A stretch of 64,000 bases of DNA from Homalodisca vitripennis (GCF_021130785.1 NC_060213.1:71258001-71322000), one strand, 5' to 3'; positions 23,666-36,030 are shown, counted from the stretch's first letter. Notes: generated by a model from the sequence alone, not told the origin. Numbers and translations: made by a program.

Positions 23666-25810
23666 AATTATGTTTTAATTATTAAATTTAGTAATAACTA
23701 TTTAATTTTTTTATTTAATCATTTAAACACTATTGAATACATATTATATATTGAAAAAAATGTTTCGTTTATATGAAAATTCTGGAATAATACAGCGGTT
23801 TAGGTTGAGAAAGTTAATGGTGACAGAGCTCTATCAGAGACAGACCACCTAGTGAAAAGCGGAACTGGCAGCTCTTGTTGGCAGGACCAACCTGCGACGA
23901 ACACTTCAAGTGACCGCTGCTGTGAGACGCGGCTATCTGAAGTAATATAAACAGCTCCTGCTCCTTGACAGCTCTATATTGTTGATAAGCTCGCGGGATC
24001 TAATTGGGGTTGAGACTGTATAGTATCGATCGATTCGATCTGTGGTAGAATGATACAGTAACTGATATAAGTAAGTAATATCATCTACTAAATAATAATC
24101 ATAATTAATTAAAAACTTGTCTATTTAATTTCATGAAATATTATCTTATATTTCCCATGAACCAAAATAGGTAAATTAACTAGATCGGTTGATGGTTAGC
24201 TTGATGCGTGTTGGCACTGGTGTAATTTAAGAAAACATTAAATTCGAGTTCATATTATTAAATAAATTAATAAAAAAATCACCTCTGGTTAGATTTAGAA
24301 TATTTTTTAGTGTAAGTTGCAATTATGTTTTATAAATTAATCTCAAACTACTATTGGTTGACTTAAGTTAGAACTGGTGTGACTTAATCATCCATTAAAA
24401 AAAAACTCCTCCCATTCTTGTTGTCGTGTCACAGAAAAAAAAAATTTGGAACTCATACGTCACATACAAAAGAAAAGTTCGAGTATGATATCCACGACAA
24501 AATTCGACGTCTATAGTAACAGAACATAAAAAAAAGATTTACAAACAGCTTTTAATTATTTCTTGTTTTCTGTTTTCATAACTTTCAAGCGTGCTGTGAG
24601 AGGTTGATTATGATCCAAACCTTGACTATTATAATATATCGCGTCTGAGTTTTAACATCACAACTCTACCCCGACCTTGCAGCCGAGGCAGATATTCCTC
24701 CCTTGAAGTATCTGGCAAACATCGGAGTGTACTTCTTCAAATAGAGAACCAAATTGGGTTCTATATCACAAACGTAGTGTTGACGGATTATTGTATCACT
24801 AAACGATGGAAAATATCCAAATACATTACTGTTCTAAATAGATTACTTATTTTTAAATATAAATATATTTTAAAACAAATACTCCCTGTATATGACAATT
24901 TCGCCGTAAAATAATTGTGGATATCTGAAAGTGATTGGAGGCAATTTTATATTTTATATTTTTTATATTATAAATCATTAATTCTTTAGATTTTTAAAAT
25001 AATAATGGTATTTTTTGAAGATTATAGCGGTCATCTACAAAATAATGATATAAAAACAGAGGTCGAAAGTGACCCAGCTTGTCATTTCTACATATTATAT
25101 GTATGTGCAATATTGGGATTTTAAGTAAGTTTGGACCGTTGCGTTTGGCCATCCTCCTGGAAGTTACATCGTGATATACATTTAATATAATAAAATCGAT
25201 TTATTTTAATGCTTTGGTTTGTCTTTATAACAAACTTGGAGCTAAAACTTATGCTTGAATCAATAATGTTTATTGAGTGGTCTCAAATTCAAAAGTTTGA
25301 TGTTTGTTGGTGGCTTTTGGTATTAAATTTAATGGAGACAAACAAAATACTAAGACAGGATTAAGTGTTTAGTTATTATTGTTTGTACTTATTTCTACAG
25401 TATATTTATAGAAACTGCTCCAAGGTCAGGGTATATATAAAGATTAAATTATATTATTGTTATAATTATTTGTAAATCAGTATACATTGGCAAGCTATAT
25501 GGTATTAGCCGTATCTGGTTAGATTTAGAATTGTTTTCAGTCTAAGTTGCTATTATTTTTTATAAATTAACATCGGTTTGAGTTTAGCTTCATAGCAATA
25601 AAGATTTAGATTCCGGAATATTTGATTGAAGTTTCTAATAGAAATCAGTTTCTGAAATTGGTTTAGCGAAGTAAAACTTAAATAATTATATAAATACTAA
25701 ATTGTAGAAATACTTGAACTATGTTTAATTTACATTGCGCACATTTATCGAAAAAAATATGGTAACAAAATATATTCCACATGTATTCTTTACTATATGG
25801 TGATTGTTGT
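23666..25810. other. Spacer with a GC-richer patch at 23.82-24.05 kb
   Basis: 23,820-24,050 is clearly less AT-rich (GTGAAAAGCGGAACTGGCAG, GACCGCTGCTGTGAGACGCG) and may be an old SINE-like or other repeat; no reading frame is convincing. A second small patch is at 24,650-24,760. The rest is AT-rich with no gene. Confidence 0.35.
24794..24835. repeat. Possible Penelope terminal scrap
   Basis: TATCACTAAACGATGGAAAA and the following TATCCAAATAC resemble the right end of the Penelope-like scrap at 17.27 kb (CATCACTAAACGATGAAAAA, TACCCAGATAA). It is short and could be chance. Confidence 0.35.
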
Positions 25811-25935
25811 ATTAAATAGCTAAAGGCTAAATGTTAAACGGAGACACGCTGGCGATGAAGACCTCGGAGGGGAAGGGTTCTGTACAATCCAAGATATTTA
25901 TTTTCCCTACATGCTCTTTAGAGTATGGATATTTA
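25811..25935 (-). repeat. Island M, copy 2 of 5
   Basis: AAAGGCTAAATGTTAAACGGAGACACGCTGGC aligns to AAGGCTACATAATGAAACAGAGGCCTGGC at 37.4 kb. GGAGGGGAAGG, then CCAAGATATTTATTTTCCCTACATGCTC and GAGTATGGATATTT, align to the rest. It precedes island F by 1.2 kb; the fourth M copy precedes the third F copy by about 0.9 kb. Confidence 0.6.
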
Positions 25936-27084
25936 AATAACAATTTTCTATACATAAATTTAGTACATTGTATAATACGTTTATGTGTAACTCTTACTAT
26001 CTTGGTATCATAACGACTTGATAAACGCAATAATATAAAATAAAAAAACAAAAACAAATAAAGAACCATTTTATATTTTACTATTTTTTGCTATTTTCTT
26101 CTATTAATCCACACATGGGAGGGTATTGATGATTTATAGTCAGTACTGAACGTGCGGTAAATCATTGATCTCTTGTACTCGGATCAGGGCTACTGGTCGC
26201 TTGTTTCGTCCTTCCTTTGAAATATGGCAGTTTATTTAGAACAGTTTATACATTTATAAAATCACATATCTCTACTTGTTTGGGTGAAAGGCCTATGTAT
26301 TAGAGTAGTTAAAAAACTTACATTAAAATAAATGATAACCTAATATTACACAAATACTTTAACAGTACTAAACATCAACAATGCTATGCACATAATGACA
26401 TGCAAGTCGATAGCTCTCTTTATCCTGTCTATGTTTTTAGTCCTATAAGTGTCCTAATTTGTTCTATAAGAATATGTCCTGTTGTTTCAAGGCCGGCAAC
26501 AGGCTTAGCTGATGTACCGTTGCCGTAGATTGGTATATAGTGTATTTTTTAGTAACTTCTATCTGATGTTTGCCATACACTGAATGCTTTTTCACTTTTG
26601 TAATAGAAATATTCAGGTTTCAATCGTTCTCTTGTTGAAGGATTTAAATTCTACGAAGTTATAAAGTAGATTTTAATGATTTACAGCTATAATTGTAACA
26701 TTTTGACACAACTGAATATTAGCTAAAGAAGTAAGCTATAATCTCTTTGCTACCTTTGACGACAAAAATTTACTATAATGTGATGGTGAATTATAACTCC
26801 ATATTTTGAAATCATTCAATATTACCCCAATTTTGGCCCCTACAACAAAACATTCGTGGTACTTCAGTATTATTTCTTCCTATAAATCCCTCCTATGCTG
26901 TGTACTAATGCAACCCATATTTGGATATCAACTCATAAAATATTATAGGGTTTGCAATTTTTTGAAACAATAGGGTAAGATTTAAATTTATTTATAACAA
27001 AATTTATTGAAATATTATTACTATTTTATGGTAATGCTAATCAAAAGCATCAGATTAAAAAAACTATATTTTTTTCAGTAAAAA
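25936..27084. other. AT-rich spacer, no gene seen
   Basis: No reading frame, RNA or repeat supportable. Confidence 0.4.
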
Positions 27085-28227
27085 CAGTATTCCGTAATAC
27101 GTCGAGAATAAGAGTAAAGATATTTACTGTAAAGTTTTCTCTCAAAGAAATGAATATTCAACGTGACGTGCTGGATAACACAGATAAGAGATTACGGTAT
27201 TCACGTTCGTTTTGATCCCAGGCAAGATTTATCCGTGTCATTCTCCTGGACATGACGTGGCAAAGTCTCTCCCTGTGTTCGATATGATATGGATCTAGCA
27301 AATTAGTTTTTTTTATTTACAAATAATATGAAAAAAATACCTCATACATTGTAAAAGAACTTTTAACCTGTAAATACTTTTTTTATTACCTAGTGTATTT
27401 TATAAAACGTTATCGAGGTAACAATAAATTGTAACACAACTATATATTGTACAAAATTTTCAAACAGCTTGGTTTGATTGAAAAAAGATCAATTTACACA
27501 TCATATTATAAAATACTAACACGTGAACGACGCCCGTTTTGAGTTTGTTTTTATAATAAGTGTATATTTATGGTAATTTTAATTTACTCCAGTCTTAGTT
27601 TTTGTTGCAATTTTTACCCTTTTATTAGATTCCCTGACTAAAGGGAATATATTTAAATGGACACGTTTGAGAAGCCAGCTAGCGTCAAAATATAACTGAG
27701 ATGGGTTCTATACAGTCTTTAATTTTATAATAAAATTTAGTAACTTTTTCTTTGATATATACATCAAAATACGGATCAAGGCCTGTATACTTAATATTGA
27801 CTAAAAATATACTTTTTCATATCATTAGCATATTTTCTCCATTTGCGCACAACAGTAATTGCAGAAAAGTTTGAAATAAGTTCGTTATTATCATGTTTAC
27901 CCTATCCTTTCAAGACTCATATATTTATGTAAATTAATTAAAAATAGTCGTTACATTCATTAAATATATGGATGTGTTTTCATAAAACAATGTTTTCATG
28001 GAAAGTAGATTGAATACATGATTATTTTTAATTATGGCCTTCATTACTAGTATTATTCATTATTTAATTTAGTTAATGCGTTGTTTTGTTTATACGACTA
28101 TTTAGTAACCCCTAAAAAGTACACGAACATGTAGAACCTCATTAATGTTGCAAAAAAGAACTGTGCAAGTAAGGAGATCTCTCTTTCAAGAAAAACTGAG
28201 GCAGACATGTGTACTTTTTATTCACAG
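27085..28227. repeat. Island F, copy 1 of 3 (27,085-27,270), then AT-rich spacer
   Basis: The island proper is 27,085-27,270: CTGGATAACACAGATAAGAG, ACGGTATTCACG, TTTTGATCCCAGGCAAGATT and TATCCGTGTCATTCTC. The same blocks in the same order occur at 41.13-41.25 kb and 44.06-44.25 kb. The beginning (GTAATACGTCGAGAATAAGAG) matches only the 44-kb copy. 27,271-28,227 is spacer that aligns weakly with 46.5-46.68 kb near its end (ACGAACATGTAGAACCTCA against ACGTACATGTAAACCTCA). Confidence 0.7.
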
Positions 28228-28335
28228 GTACATGAAAGAGAAGAAATATTGTCCTCACACTTCCAAAGGTTGAATAGAGGGTGGAAGGAGGATTCTGTGA
28301 CAATATCAATACTGCGTCCCTAGAAACATTATGGC
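28228..28335. repeat. Island G, copy 1 of 2
   Basis: Matches 46,679-46,784 with about five differences in 106 aligned bases: GAAAGAGAAGAAATATTGTC, AAAGGTTGAATAGAGGGTGG, AAGGAGGATTCTGTGACAAT, CTAGAAACATTATGG. Flanking DNA is far less similar. The plus-strand frame that is open here is stopped in the second copy, so protein coding on that strand is unlikely. Confidence 0.85.
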
Positions 28336-29486
28336 TCCTGTATCTTTCAGGGAGGTTTCTTGAATAATTATCAATGATATCATTATCATTTAAAATCTAA
28401 TACCGTTGTTTACGTGTTTTGTGAGTTCTTTATAGACTGGTTGGTAACTGAGAGTTTATTTATAAATATTAAAACATTAGAGAGTGTGATTCATGGATGC
28501 TTTCAATATACATAAGAAAATGTTTATAGTCGCAAAAGACTATATGCGTTGCGGAATTTATCTATTTTTAAATTAAATAACAACTTCATTAAAGAAATTT
28601 TCTTTTGAAACAAACCAGTTAAGCTCTCGTCAAATATACTGAAATAAACATATTGGAGATTCCGTTTAGTTATAGAATCTTTAGTTATAGTAATCAATTC
28701 AGTGACACAATTGATTATATTGTACATTCCCCTCATGTTTTTGTGTTTGTCACCACTCAAAGACCAGAATGTAAGGTATATAATTTTTAAACAGAAAGAT
28801 GACAGGACAAATGATGGCAAGGTGGGGAAACATCAGCAGCAGTGTCAGACCGAGACTAATGGAGCCAATATGTGGCGTACTACAAGCTCCGCTGACTTTA
28901 CCAACTTTCTTGCTTTTCTCTAAGTAAGTAAGTTAATATCTGCTATCACCCATGTCCGGTTTGATATTTCCGAAAAAAATCCTGTACAATGCAAACTACA
29001 TCTGCTTTTTGTAGCTTGTTATAAATAAAGATTGAGCTGTGATATAAATTATGCTAAAAGTAAATGTTTTTTTAATAATTAAACAAACCAAATATGACTA
29101 ATCATCATACGAGTATTCCCTTTGGAGCAGCAAAGAAATATGGCACAGTTTTGGAGTTTGTTGCAGAGAAAATATATATAATGCAATAGTTAGTATATAA
29201 GTGTAGAAGTAAATAATGGACTAGTAACAATTTAATTTATTTCACGTTTACTCAGACCCAAAAAATCATACAAGACAAAAATGCATTCCTAAACTTTCCA
29301 AGATATATAACGTTTCGTTGGAAGAATGAGTAATGAGGATTCTTGTCTACCAAATAATATATAAAACATATTTCCAAATAGACTGCAATATTACATGTGA
29401 AGTCTATTTTGGTAGGTGGGTTCAAGATATACCATTAAATGTATTATTGTCACTACCAGTAATAAACTAGTTAAGAGACATTTTAC
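28336..29486. other. AT-rich spacer, no gene seen
   Basis: 28,430-28,510 aligns weakly with 46,870-46,950 (GAGAGTTTATTTATAAA against GAGAGTTTATATATAAA). The overlapping opposite open frames at 28.5-28.9 kb have no recognised product. Confidence 0.4.
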
Positions 29487-29632
29487 GGCAAAGAAGCAGA
29501 GCACAACGTGCAATAATAACTTCAATGACCGTATATGGATGTTTTACTGTTATGTGGGGCGATGGAAACTCAACGTGGTGGCATAAAGAGGACATTAAAG
29601 TCGTATATTTAATGTGTATCTCGCACACTTCA
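29487..29632 (-). repeat. Island H, copy 1 of 2
   Basis: Core TATATGGAT(AT)GTTTTACT, CGATGGAAACTCAACGTGGTGG and CATAAAGAGGACATTAAAGT match 52.54-52.69 kb. Minus-strand frames in both copies share SSLCHHV and VKH, but a 2-bp indel in the middle of the alignment shifts them relative to each other. A second matching stretch follows at 29,695-29,840 (GTTTCTAAACATACTGAGTACAATCA; CATACTGTAATACATGCAGG), corresponding to 52,990-53,130. Confidence 0.75.
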
Positions 29633-30139
29633 CAATACCATATATGGATAGAACTCAACCCTGTCAATATGAGTAACTACTGTGAGAAAATTGCGATAAA
29701 GAGGTTTCTAAACATACTGAGTACAATCACACTTCATTTTATCATACTGTAATACATGCAGGTCAATTAAATGAACTATAGGTTTGATATTTTTAAGGCC
29801 AACTCATCGAAGCCTAATACACGACACGTGGCCTGGGTACTCCCACCTCGTATTAACAACTGATTCAAATTATTATGAAAGCATAGGATTTAGTAGATTG
29901 TCACGCAATACATTTCCCATATTGGCGAATTCCTTGGCGAATATGGCGAATATCATTCGATGAGCTGTAAAAATGTACTTCATGTACATATTTTAAATGT
30001 ACATGAGTTTTAATTTTTAAATAAATAATATAGAACCCAATAGCATGTACATCATATTAAAAAATATTTTTTTAATATTCTCAGTTTAACCTTACCGACA
30101 CCGGGAAATCACACAGTCAAGAAACGTGAAATATTACAT

Positions 30140-30174
<35 letters not shown>

Positions 30175-30201
30175 TATATATAATATATATATATATATAT
30201 A
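30140..30201. repeat. (TA)n microsatellite, twice interrupted
   Basis: TA run broken by two extra A bases (AATA). Confidence 0.95.
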
Positions 30202-30800
30202 AAGAAATTCTAATACGTGGTGGATGTTTTTATGAGACTTTTGTTACAGCCTACCAGGTTTTCGTTGACATCATTGCCTATAAGGCAAATGTAAAATGTA
30301 ATGCACATCCAAATACCATGAAGGAACACGCACCATAATCAAACTCAATGTTTCTAATATATCAAAAGAAGATTCATGAATAGTTTTAATTTTTTAGGTT
30401 AGTTCGTTTCTCAAGATACCGTGTTGACTCACAGATAGACTGACATAAATTAAATGTTTTCCATCCGAGTGATAGGTTTCGCTAAAGTTTCGTCAGAATC
30501 AATTATAATAATATGTTCCTTTACTCCAAATTTTATGCGTTACAAATTCAAAATATATATTTATCGTTATATTTATTGAATTAAAATCGTGCTGTCTTAA
30601 ATAAAAATGCCATTAAATACCCGTAGAGGTATTATTATTTGAGATACTTTGAATAAAAATAAGTTTAAATATAATTATTTCGCATATTGTTGTGTGTTTC
30701 ATTACTGTTACAACACTGAAGTAATATCATATAGGTTCCTTCCAAATACTTAAATGAGGGAATTTATTTTCTTTATAAAATGGATGTGTAATTAACATAA
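30202..30800. other. AT-rich spacer, paralogous to 54.9-55.3 kb
   Basis: TATAATTATTTCGCATATTG, CTTCCAAATACTTAAATGAGG and CTTTATAAAATGGATGTGTA align in order with 55,133-55,315. No gene. Confidence 0.5.
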
Positions 30801-30978
30801 AAACCGGGAGATAAAACATATAAAGACTATAAAAAGCAGGAGCTGACTGAGAATAACCGCACAAAGGTTTGTTATTGGATAATCTGAGCCTGCAAATAGC
30901 ATCGTAATATTGTGTCTGGATTCCATCATAAACATCTTCTTTGTGTCCATGAACCTTTCTGGCATAACCGTATAACTA
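30801..30978 (-). repeat. Island D, copy 2 of 3
   Basis: CTATAAAAAGCAGGAGCTGACTGAGAATA, CGCACAAAGGTTTGTTAT, GGATAATCTGAGCCTGCAAA, TCTTTGTGTCCATGAACC and ACCGTATAACTAA match 55,322-55,511 with about 85-90% identity, and 16,447-16,650 more loosely. CTATAAAAAGC has the form of a TATA box, but no transcript start can be shown. Confidence 0.85.
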
Positions 30979-32180
30979 AAAAATCCACGCCAACAGTTGA
31001 TGCGTCGTTGTTAATGTTGAGACAATTGAAGATTTTTTAAGCTCCTAAATGCACTTTTTCCGAATTAATTAATATTGAATTGACACACATTGCATTATAA
31101 CACCTAAATAGGCACATTGGACTTGGGATTAAGAGGTAAATTTGATTAAACGCGGTTTCATTTTATATTACTTTATTACACATACATTGTTATTTTAAGT
31201 AACAGAAGTTATGTAACATAAAATTATTTACTTAAACATTGTCTCACATAATAAACGTGATGTAATAGAGGTATTAAAAGATATTATTAGATGCTATGCA
31301 ATTAGTTTACTTTTTAGTTTTTAATATAAAATTACATTAATATAAGTTTTTAAAAGTAAATTTATAATCCTATTTTTAACTAGTCTAAGGTTCCAGTGGT
31401 TCCATTGAAAACATTTCCATTTTTTATGTGAGACTTTACAGATAAAGTACATAACATCCTACTTGTGACACGTATTACACTCTAAATCATGTATGACACA
31501 AGAAAAAATGTTAGTGAGCTCTCTCTAACAGTGTTTTCCTTAATTATGATTAACAGGTATTAATGTTCAAAAACTAAATTACTTGTCGTGTCTATTAACA
31601 AGGACGTTGTTAGATATTGTAATACCATATGAGTGTTCAGGAAGAGAATTAAAACTGATATAATAATAAATTTGACAGAATGATCTAAGAAAGAAGATTT
31701 AGGAATGAGTTAATGATAGCTATTTCAAGTTCTGTCTTTGGCCGTAGCACTTATCAGTACTATGTACCTTGAAATCGATATTTTGTTATAAGATCTACCG
31801 AAAGGTCAGTGTAAAATGAGGACGCATGTAACAAGGTTTTAAGGGAACCGATTTCACTGCATAACACTGAAAATTCAGTTTCGAGGGAAAAGCAAAAGCT
31901 TAGGTGTCTGGACCCTTGAATATTCATAATTCAGGTTAAAGCTGTTTAACAGTAATTTTATACACACTTCAAATGAATAGCAGGAGTCATTAACCCTAGA
32001 AAACGTTTTCATACGTAAAAAATCCCATTAAAAAAATAAATATCTTTTAAAATGTAAATTTATTTAATTAACATGATTTATGGACAGTTTTCCATCTGCC
32101 AGGAATAACAGAACTACAGTTTTAAATTCGCGTGGCTAAAACGTAGACATAACAATGCACTTACTGTAATTAAATTGTAG
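30979..32180. other. Non-coding spacer alignable to 55.5-56.75 kb
   Basis: CAACAGTTGATGC, ATAGAGGTATTAAAAGATATT and ACATCCTACTTGTGACACGTATTACACTCT correspond in order to 55,530-55,900. No gene. Confidence 0.5.
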
Positions 32181-32355
32181 GCAAGCGTTTTCTCTGACAA
32201 TCCACCCTCTCATTCTCATTCCGAGTTCCTGAAGTTTCCTATTTGACTGAGTGAAAAAGATAACATTGTCAGAGGAAATCAGGCATATCATCTGGTGAGG
32301 TTTAAATTTAAATATATAAAATGTGTAAAAAGTCGAACATGCTACTGTCTACTTC
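32181..32355. repeat. Island L, copy 1 of 2
   Basis: CCCTCTCATTCTCATT, GTCAGAGGAAATCAGGCATA, CATCTGGTGAGGTTTAAAT and CGAACATGCTACTGTCTACTTC match 56,752-56,934. This copy also contains a 10-bp inverted repeat (CTCTGACAAT 32,192-32,201 with ATTGTCAGAG 32,265-32,274) that is not preserved in the second copy. Confidence 0.75.
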
Positions 32356-33153
32356 ATAAAGTATCAACTTTATTTTACGAATCCTACTCTCGTAAAAAGA
32401 TTATTAATGTCTTATCGCATATCATTGAATAAAAAAGCACCAAAATATTAAAATAGCTATAAAGTTTCTAACCGAATATACGTTATTATTGAACTTTCTT
32501 GGACACTTCTTTGCCCGCTTTTCACTATTTACATCATTGACGTAATTTCTATTTATTTTTGTAGTGAATTTATGAAAAACTAAATTGAATTATTAGCACA
32601 ACGTGTACAACAAGTAATTAGCTCGTCCACTGCGACATGAGGCTCCGGTGTCAATACCGACCTTCGTTAAGAACCTTATTAGATTTTTATGGAAAAAAAG
32701 TTATATTTTATGGTAGTAATAGAGTAAAAAGATTATATACTTTTAACAGTTTGTACCTATTAGATGTTGAATTAGCTAACGTTATATTTTATAATTATAA
32801 CAATAAAAATGTTTTATTACGTCACGTGACATATACACAAAATGATCAATTTGCTTATACAATAATCTCTCGAGTGTGCCACTAATCAATCGTGACCCAT
32901 ACGTACCCAGTTGTGTTCTTATTCGCACCGATTCTGCTGCTGTCAGTGTCTGCTACATTATTGCACCAGTCTTTTGCAGGTATATCTTTACGTTTGTAAT
33001 CTTTGGGAGTTTTATTTTATAATTATTTATTGCTATTAGAATATAAAAATGTTGCGACATGAGTTACGGGTGACTTATGATGGTAAAATATTAAAAACCG
33101 TGTACGTTGACGCTACTTGTCAGAGCAAAATCTACTGTCAATTTAAAACGTAT

Positions 33154-33156
<3 letters not shown>
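32356..33156. other. AT-rich spacer, no gene seen
   Basis: Short open frames at 32,637-32,885 and 33,049-33,243 have no recognisable product; the second runs into TA repeats. Confidence 0.45.

Positions 33157-33202
<46 letters not shown>
33157..33202. repeat. (TA)n microsatellite
   Basis: Uninterrupted TA run of about 46 bases. Confidence 0.95.
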
Positions 33203-33204
<2 letters not shown>

Positions 33205-33406
33205 GTTACTTTTATTCTTGGTTGTATGTACTGTACTATATAATGTTACACTACAATTTAAACCAATTATGCCACAACGGACAAATAACATATTGTATTG
33301 TGGTATTTTAAACAGTACAATATAATGTTTATTTTTAGCTACAGAAAATAATTGTAGAAAAATAAGTTAATATTTTATAAGTATTTTTCGTTTAGTATTC
33401 ATTTAA

Positions 33407-33419
33407 GGGGGTTCGGTAT
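33407..33419 (+). repeat. Left terminal inverted repeat and TTAA
   Basis: GGGGGTTCGGTAT, preceded by TTAA at 33,403-33,406. Confidence 0.9.
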
Positions 33420-33842
33420 GCCCTATCCTTCCCATGTTAATTTGGCCAATTTTATGTACCTTCTTCTCAGAAACCTTTAAAGCTATCATCATCAAACTTT
33501 AGGACACTACTATTTAGACCTTTGTTAACATTTAGAGCATTTAATTTGTTGTAAATAAAAAAATTATTAATTTTTTGTAAAATAATTTATAATTATAATT
33601 TTTTTAATAAAAATTTAAAATAGATTTTTATAATGTCTTCCGCTCTAAATGTGTGTACTGGTCTTAATTACATGTGTATTTTTTTAATGTTAATCTGATC
33701 AGTGAATCTTGAGAAAAAGGTACATAAGTGATAAAAAAGTTAATTTTCGGGAAATCGCAGCTAAAGACAACACACATCAAATAAGTGAATTCACTGACCT
33801 TTATTATAATATTAATGACATCCAGCTGCATAACTAGGGTTA

Positions 33843-34238
33843 TCAGGATCCTCCAACTCTTCCCACTGATCTTCCAGCTTCCTCTTGGCACTTGAGCGAG
33901 CTTGCCTTGATTTTTTTTGCGACTTCGGTAGCCATGCGTTGAGCTTTTTGTAAGCGAGCTATGTCCAGCTTTTTCATTGCTTCACAAAAATTATGTCCAA
34001 CAGTCATTCCAAGATGTTGTAAAACCATACATTCTGCCATATTTCCTTTATTGAAGGAACTTATGGCATCATACACTCCTAAGTGCAAGGTGTGTATGCC
34101 AAAAAAGAGAGTTTTTGGCAGGTGAGACCAGATTACTTGGTTTACGGACTCATTTGGGTTTTGTGACTTACCGTGGAGACATTTACGAAGCAAATCAGGT
34201 GCACTTAGGTCTGTAAAAATAGGCTTTATCTTGTTCAT
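33843..34238 (-). pseudogene. C-terminal transposase fragment
   Basis: 131 codons, from a methionine that is probably internal, since the frame is open for about nine more codons upstream (HSCILPAVI) before a stop. Visible family blocks: KPIFTDLS near residues 5-12, LLRKCLHGKSQNPNESVNQV near 16-35, IWSHLPKTLFFG near 36-47 and GVYDAISSFNKGN near 54-66, then a basic end. The CLHGK-TQN-NES-N..IW pattern is common in arthropod transposon proteins and is the only basis for recognition. No catalytic acids can be assigned because the N-terminal and central parts are missing. Confidence 0.75.
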
Positions 34239-34454
34239 GATGACAGCAGGAAGAATACAACTGTGTTACTATAACAAATACTTCAGTTGCAATGGAAACA
34301 CTAAATTGTTGGCATGTAGTATATTTTTCAAAATAAAAATAAAAATAGTTCCCATCATCGGATTTTAATAGTTTTTGCATTAAAATGTCAGGAATTAGTC
34401 ATAGAATAATAAAATATTAAAACACGAAAATTTATAAAAATTTCATTTTTTTGG

Positions 34455-34467
34455 ATACCGAACCCCC
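34455..34467 (-). repeat. Right terminal inverted repeat and TTAA
   Basis: Plus strand ATACCGAACCCCC, followed by TTAA at 34,468-34,471. Confidence 0.9.
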
Positions 34468-34529
34468 TTAAGTTTCAAGGAAAAAGCAGTTTTAAAAACA
34501 GAGAAACCAAAACCTAAAGCCTAGATTAC

Positions 34530-34640
34530 CTTTAACATTTAAAAGAATACAAGTACAACAGCTCGGAACTTTTCACGGTTAAACCACCGTCTCATTATTG
34601 TGTTTTGTTAAAAGTTCAACAACTCTTTCTAATGGTTGGC
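34530..34640. repeat. Island Q, copy 3 of 3
   Basis: AAAGAATACAAGTACAACAG, CTCGGAACTTTTCACGGTTAAAC, TCATTATTGTGTTTTGTTAAAAGTT and CTCTTTCTAATGG align to the Q copies at 18.3 and 19.9 kb. No Q copy was found in the 56.9-57.4 kb gap where the second long block should carry it. Confidence 0.6.
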
Positions 34641-35754
34641 GAGTAGAAGAAATATAAGTGCTCCTCTTGTTTTAACAAGTGAATTATTTCCTCATAGTAA
34701 GGAAGAGGGATACAAGTTTCTTTCCCTTATTTTCTTATACGTAACATGAGCATAGCAAAGTAATATTAAAAGACAGAGTATTGAAACACAGATTATTTTT
34801 ATTACGATATATATCCATAATTATTTTAAAGAACACATGTTATTTTATTACAGAATACATAATTTTAATTTAGAGGTCCATTTTTAAAATATTTTAGCCT
34901 GTACACACAATAGCTTCCGTTAATTCAAAGTCAATTTTGAATATTCCATCCACACAATAAATTTTATCTCATAAAGTGCGCAATGCACAAATATAAAATA
35001 ATATACCTGTAATTCGGTTATTTTCAATAACAGAATATTGATAGAAAAATTAACTTATATATGCAGGTTTTATATTTGATTTTGATAAAACAGAATTTTT
35101 AATGTTGGTCTAAATAGTAATTACCTAATAAAAAGAGTCGCTACCAACTCTCACTGAATAAACTAAATTTTACCTGCCGGCATGTTATCTTTAATACATT
35201 TTATACCACAGTATTCCAATGCAGCATTTTTAATTATGGGGGTTATAATTTTATAAAACACTGTAAAATACTAAACCGCAAGCATAAATGACGGATAAAT
35301 ATACGGAAAATGTTTAAATATTGTTACATTCTCAAGATTTTATATTTATTTTAGCTATTTATAATGTATTCTTTTACACAAATAAAGTACTGTATATTTC
35401 ACGGTTCAAAAAAATTTATGTTTTAATAATTCAGTGCATCTGTAGAGAGCTATCAACAATAAATTAAGAGATTATGAACAGAAATGGACAAAATTATTGA
35501 TGCAGGCAAGTGGAAATGGTGGGAGTTGCAGCTCAAATATTATTTCAAGAAGGTCAACCAATCATTCATTTATATGATTTATTTACCGTGTATAGTCTAA
35601 CTATTGATAATGTAATGATGAATCTTTTGTTTAAAGTATTTTCTGGATTATTTCTAAGATTTTATTTAATATACATTTATAACTAAAAAAACTACAAAGT
35701 GCTTACACTAGTTTAAGGACTGTATTTTGTTTTTTTATTGTGAATTAGTTCTGG
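34641..35754. other. AT-rich spacer, no gene seen
   Basis: Nothing supportable. Confidence 0.45.
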
Positions 35755-36030
35755 TTTGACCGAATTCCTTGCATCTTTGCATTACTGTGAGTTACCTGTT
35801 ACAGTAGTATCGTTTTCCGAAAGTCGACTGAGTGGTTCGTACTGCGAGATTCGTAATTTCAGTTTCGTAACGTTGGTAACAGTTCCAAAAAATCTTTGAT
35901 TGTAGCGGTGACCTTTTACGTTATTTCTGCACATAACTCTGTAACAGGAACGGTGGTCTCTGACCGAGTAAGGGCTTGTTACAATTTAATTAGTCTAAGT
36001 GCATTGCTCTATATCCTGTTTGGCCACGAA
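35755..36030. repeat. Island P, copy 1 of 2
   Basis: TTTTCCGAAAGTCGACT, GGTAACAGTTCCAAAAAATC, CTGTAACAGGAACGGTGGTCTCTGAC and TTTAATTAGTCTAAGTGCATTGCTCTA match 57,410-57,685 (TTTTCCAAAGTCGACT, ATCGGTTCCAAAAATT, GTGGGCTCTGAC, TTTAATTAGTCTAAGTACATTACTTTA). An even more diverged piece may lie at 41.64-41.76 kb. Confidence 0.65.

Larger units (their letters stand above)
33407..34467 (-). mobile_element. 1.06-kb TTAA-inserting transposon derivative (Kolobok-like)
   Basis: Bounded by a perfect 13-bp inverted repeat GGGGGTTCGGTAT and flanked by TTAA on both sides (33,403-33,406 and 34,468-34,471). It holds only the last part of a transposase on the minus strand, so it is an internally deleted copy. 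TTAA targeting is known for the piggyBac and Kolobok superfamilies. The encoded fragment does not look like piggyBac, and I favour Kolobok. The protein resembles arthropod sequences that I recall annotated as Mutator-like transposase domain proteins, so the superfamily label is inference. Confidence 0.8.
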
